DNA of 64,000 nucleotides, taken from positions 100,599 through 164,598 of the forward strand of contig CAJFJA010000003.1 in assembly GCA_904382605.1 (NCBI GenBank), read 5' to 3'. Made by a program: the position numbers and the translations under genes. This stretch comes from Candidatus Alloclostridium intestinigallinarum. Lineage in GTDB: Bacteria > Bacillota > Clostridia > Christensenellales > UBA3700. Below are positions 61,711 through 64,000 of this stretch, piece by piece; positions within the stretch are counted from its first letter, which is position 1; every line of letters begins with the position of its first letter. The notes beneath the pieces were generated by a model. That model was given only the letters and a program-made list of their open reading frames with translations. It searched no databases and was not told where the DNA came from.

Positions 61711-62954
61711 AGGCGGTTATATACAACCTGGGGTGCAAGGTGAACAAATACGAATGCGACTGCCTTGCGCGTATTCTGGAAGAGCGCGGCTGGGAAGTTT
61801 CGGAAAAACTCGAACGCGCCGACGTGTATGTAATCAACACCTGCGCCGTAACGGCGGAGGCGGAGCGCAAGTCGCGCCAATGCGTGGCTCGTTGCCGCAA
61901 ATTCAACGAGCACGCAAAAGTGGCAATTATGGGCTGTGCCTCGCAAAACGACTTTTCGCACTTTGAGGGAATGGAAGGCGTTACCTATATCACGGGCATA
62001 GCGGATAAGGAGAAAGCGGCGGATATGCTGCGTCAAAGCAGGGTGGAAATTGCGCCTCTGCCTACTAATTTCGACGGTCTTACAAACCCAAAGCCCGCCC
62101 GCACGCGCGCCTTTGTAAAAGTCCAGGACGGGTGCGACAACTTCTGTTCCTACTGCCTTATTCCCTATCTGCGCGGCAGGAGCCGCTCGCGCGCTGTTGA
62201 AGAGTGCGTAAACGAGTGTATGTCGCTTGCAAAAGATACAAAGGAGATAGTTTTGACGGGCATCGACCTTTCTTCGTACGGGAAAAATACGGGGCAGAGC
62301 CTCACGGGACTGCTCCTTGCCCTGAAAGACGTTCCCTGCCGCATACGTCTGGGTTCGCTCGAAGTGGGGGTGGTAAGCGACGAATTTTTACTCGCCTGCA
62401 AAGGGTTGAAAAATTTCTGTCCCCAATTCCACCTTTCCCTGCAAAGCGGGTGCGACAAGGTGCTTAAAGATATGAACAGGCACTACACGGCGGAGCAGTA
62501 CGCCGCCAAAGCGGAACTTATACGCAAGTATTTTCCGCGCGCCGGCATAACCACCGACCTCATATGCGGCTTCCCCACGGAAAGCGACGAAGATTTTGAA
62601 AAGTCGCTGGAATTTGTAAAAAGGGTGCGTTTTTCGCGCATACACGTGTTCGGCTATTCCCGGCGCACGGGCACGGCGGCGGCAAAACGCTTTAAGCCGC
62701 TTCCCCCTCAGGTCGTAAAGGCGCGCGTAGCCGAAGCGGAAAGGGTTGCCCGCGAGCTGGCGGAAAACTTTATCTCTTCGCTTATCGGGCAGACGTTGAG
62801 CGTACTCTTTGAAGAGGCGGAAGGGGAATACGCCGCAGGCTGGAGCGGCGAGTATATCCACTGTTACTGCAAGGGCGGAATAATAGACGGTGAGATGAAC
62901 GTGCGCGCAACCGCTCCGTTCAAAGACGGAGTTTTATGCGAAATAACGCAATAA
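61707..62954 (+). CDS. mtaB: tRNA (N6-threonylcarbamoyladenosine37-C2)-methylthiotransferase MtaB
   Basis: A 415-residue radical SAM methylthiotransferase making ms2t6A37 in tRNAs decoding ANN codons. The N-terminal MTTase domain holds cysteines in NLGCKVNKYEC, INTCAVT and GCASQ for the auxiliary cluster; the radical SAM motif C-x3-C-x2-C is in GCDNFCSYCLIPY; a C-terminal TRAM domain ends the protein. ATG 61707 overlaps the rsmE stop; the frame is open far upstream only as a shadow of rsmE. Order rsmE-mtaB matches Bacillus yqeU-yqeV. It is followed by a HIT protein after 10 bases. Confidence 0.95.
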   Translation: MKAVIYNLGCKVNKYECDCLARILEERGWEVSEKLERADVYVINTCAVTAEAERKSRQCVARCRKFNEHAKVAIMGCASQNDFSHFEGMEGVTYITGIADKEKAADMLRQSRVEIAPLPTNFDGLTNPKPARTRAFVKVQDGCDNFCSYCLIPYLRGRSRSRAVEECVNECMSLAKDTKEIVLTGIDLSSYGKNTGQSLTGLLLALKDVPCRIRLGSLEVGVVSDEFLLACKGLKNFCPQFHLSLQSGCDKVLKDMNRHYTAEQYAAKAELIRKYFPRAGITTDLICGFPTESDEDFEKSLEFVKRVRFSRIHVFGYSRRTGTAAAKRFKPLPPQVVKARVAEAERVARELAENFISSLIGQTLSVLFEEAEGEYAAGWSGEYIHCYCKGGIIDGEMNVRATAPFKDGVLCEITQ

Positions 62955-62964
62955 GGAGAATATT

Positions 62965-63369
62965 ATGGACAACTGCATTTTCTGCAAAATACTCAAAGGG
63001 GAAATACCTTCCTACAAAATTTACGAGGACGAGTACACTTTCGCATTCCTCGACATTGCCGACGACTACGAAGGGCACACCCTGGTAATTCCCAAACAGC
63101 ACTGCGTAAACGTGCTCGACTGCCCTGAAGACGTGATGGCGCACGTCATGAGCGCGGTGCAGAAGATATGCCGCCACTATGTGGAAGACTGCGGCTACGA
63201 CGGCGTGAACCTTGCCAATTGCTCGGGCGCGGAAGCACAGCAGAGCGTGTTCCACTTCCATATGCATATCATACCCCGCAGGCACGCGGACGGAGTGGAT
63301 ATGTTCCCCGGCAAAAAACAGCTGGGACAGAACTTTGAAGAAATGGCGGAAAAGCTGGCTTTGAAGTGA
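62965..63369 (+). CDS. HIT-family protein (HinT-like nucleotide hydrolase)
   Basis: A 134-residue histidine-triad protein. The N-terminal zinc-type DNCIFCKILKGEIPSYK stretch and the C-terminal catalytic triad HFHMHIIPR are typical of the HinT/Hit branch, which hydrolyses AMP-lysine and other adenosine phosphoramidates. Length fits. AAGGAGAAT ribosome site, 10 bases after mtaB, so it is the last gene of the prmA-rsmE-mtaB-hit transcript. rpsU follows with its own promoter. Confidence 0.93.
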   Translation: MDNCIFCKILKGEIPSYKIYEDEYTFAFLDIADDYEGHTLVIPKQHCVNVLDCPEDVMAHVMSAVQKICRHYVEDCGYDGVNLANCSGAEAQQSVFHFHMHIIPRRHADGVDMFPGKKQLGQNFEEMAEKLALK

Positions 63370-63398
63370 AAAAATCCGTTTGACCGCCGTTTATTCGA

Positions 63399-63427
63399 TT
63401 GACAAAGCGGCAAATGAGCTTTATAAT
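63399..63427 (+). promoter_or_regulatory. rpsU promoter, consensus
   Basis: TTGACA (63399-63404), 17-bp spacer, TATAAT (63422-63427): both boxes perfect. Strong constitutive expression is expected. Confidence 0.9.
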
Positions 63428-63469
63428 ATGAAAGCAATCTAAATCCGAATGCGGAAAGGAGGTGAGTTT

Positions 63470-63649
63470 ATGTCTACCGTTAAAGTTGGCGAAAACGAAT
63501 CTGTTGACAGTGCTATCAGGCGTTTCAAGCGCAAGTGCTCGCGTGACGGCATTATCGGCGAACTCCGCAAGAGAGAGGCTTACGAAAAGCCCAGCGTTAA
63601 GCGGAAGAAGAAGGCTGAGGCAGCAAGAAAGAGAATGTATAAGTCTTGA
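63470..63649 (+). CDS. rpsU: 30S ribosomal protein S21
   Basis: A 59-residue S21. The N-terminus [20 protein letters not shown], the central [20 protein letters not shown] and the basic C-terminus [15 protein letters not shown] are diagnostic. It acts in initiation near the anti-Shine-Dalgarno end of 16S rRNA. ATG 63470 follows a perfect AAAGGAGGTGA site; the frame is open slightly upstream but without support. It has a perfect sigma-A promoter and a perfect terminator, so it is a monocistronic unit. A copy of its last 16 codons occurs 100 bp downstream. Confidence 0.97.
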   Translation: MSTVKVGENESVDSAIRRFKRKCSRDGIIGELRKREAYEKPSVKRKKKAEAARKRMYKS

Positions 63650-63672
63650 CGCTTATTTAAAGCAAAAAAAAG

Positions 63673-63696
63673 TCCACCTTTCGAGGTGGATTTTTT
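63673..63696 (+). terminator. rpsU terminator
   Basis: TCCACCT-TTCG-AGGTGGA followed by six T. Confidence 0.9.
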
Positions 63697-63743
63697 ATGC
63701 GCGGGGCTTTTTTTCGCGTAGCGAAGAAAGCTCCTTAAATAAG

Positions 63744-63792
63744 GCGGAAGAAGAAGGCTGAGGCAGCAAGAAAGAGAATGTACAAATCCTAA
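63744..63792 (+). pseudogene. Duplicated 3' end of rpsU
   Basis: 49 bp repeat of 63601-63649. The first 38 bases are identical; the last four codons differ by one base each (TAC/TAT, AAA/AAG, TCC/TCT, TAA/TGA) and all four changes are synonymous, so it still reads [19 protein letters not shown]. Upstream is unrelated to rpsU. It carries no start codon or ribosome site. Confidence 0.85.
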
Positions 63793-63800
63793 TAGTGAAA

Positions 63801-63830
63801 AAATAGAGAGGCGATTGCCTCTCTATTTTT
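63801..63830 (+). terminator. Second terminator after the rpsU remnant
   Basis: Perfect 12-bp stem AAATAGAGAGGC-GATT-GCCTCTCTATTT followed by TT. The remaining bases to 64000 show no gene I can support. Confidence 0.85.
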
Positions 63831-64000
63831 ACTTTAAGAGCGAGGGCGCCGCATATAAGGCGCGTGATACTTTGTCAAAGCACCTTTTTAATCGGGTCAC
63901 GTACGGTATGCCGAACAGGAACAATACGAACACGGTCCGGCAAAGCCGATTTCAGCCGTTGCCGTGTCGTTTGTCTTGACAATACATAGTATTGCCTGCG

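Noticed and set aside
63840..64000. End of a minus-strand gene at the right edge
   Set aside because: Two minus-strand frames are open for 30-40 codons but neither shows a recognisable motif, and codon use does not decide between them.

Overview
The window reads as a chromosomal segment of a low-complexity-free, moderately GC-rich spore-forming Firmicute of the class Clostridia, probably an uncultured gut lineage. Evidence: Gram-positive sporulation genes (yqfC, yqfD, ylbJ), the conserved blocks yqfC-yqfD-pgpH-ybeY-era-yqzL-recO and hrcA-grpE-dnaK-dnaJ-prmA-rsmE-mtaB-hit-rpsU, a CIRCE operator, strong AGGAGG-type ribosome sites, and fermentative carbon enzymes (PPDK, malic enzyme, a lactate/malate dehydrogenase). 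There are no rRNA or tRNA genes that I can see, and no CRISPR array.

Layout. 1-8 kb: end of a GH38-like protein, a LacZ-type beta-galactosidase, RarA, alkaline phosphatase, LuxS and a membrane alpha/beta hydrolase. 8-20.7 kb: GDPD and LUD-domain proteins (minus), lepA-hemW, a zinc-ribbon microprotein, an acidic repeat membrane protein, a membrane-interrupted M28 peptidase, a lipoprotein, a PTS-EIIC-like protein and oligoendopeptidase F. 20.7-32.4 kb: dnaB, a 2-kb non-coding repeat island, the sporulation/era/recO block and ppdK. 32.4-36.5 kb: IS30 remnant, DUF4143 ATPase, then a dehydrogenase and malic enzyme which with PPDK could form a malate shunt. 36.8-42.8 kb (minus): membrane protein, SprT-like protein, alkyltransferase, TypA, phosphodiesterase, RdgB and a PH-like membrane protein. 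42.9-52.4 kb: DUF2156, GH43, aconitase-family hydratase, 5-FCL, an in-frame RsmD-CoaD fusion, coiled-coil protein, GH16 lipoprotein, phosphoesterase and YlbJ. 52.4-55.3 kb: AT-rich island with a second DUF4143 ATPase and an orphan coiled-coil membrane protein. 55.4-64 kb: heat-shock operon, RNA-modification genes, HIT protein and rpsU, followed by a duplicated rpsU 3' end.

The least explained signals are non-coding. A family of about 160-bp imperfect palindromes (ERIC-like in design) occurs singly at 12.8 kb, as a 3.2-copy tandem array at 18.3 kb and as a diverged copy at 36.5 kb, with stem arms that differ between copies but still pair. A separate island at 22.3-24.2 kb is a mosaic of many short hairpin modules and near-identical 157-bp direct repeats. 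Protein-level oddities are the RsmD-CoaD fusion, an M28 peptidase whose catalytic domain is split by predicted membrane helices, a PgpH lacking its extracellular domain, a shortened RecO, and two genes with promoter geometry that predicts leaderless mRNAs.
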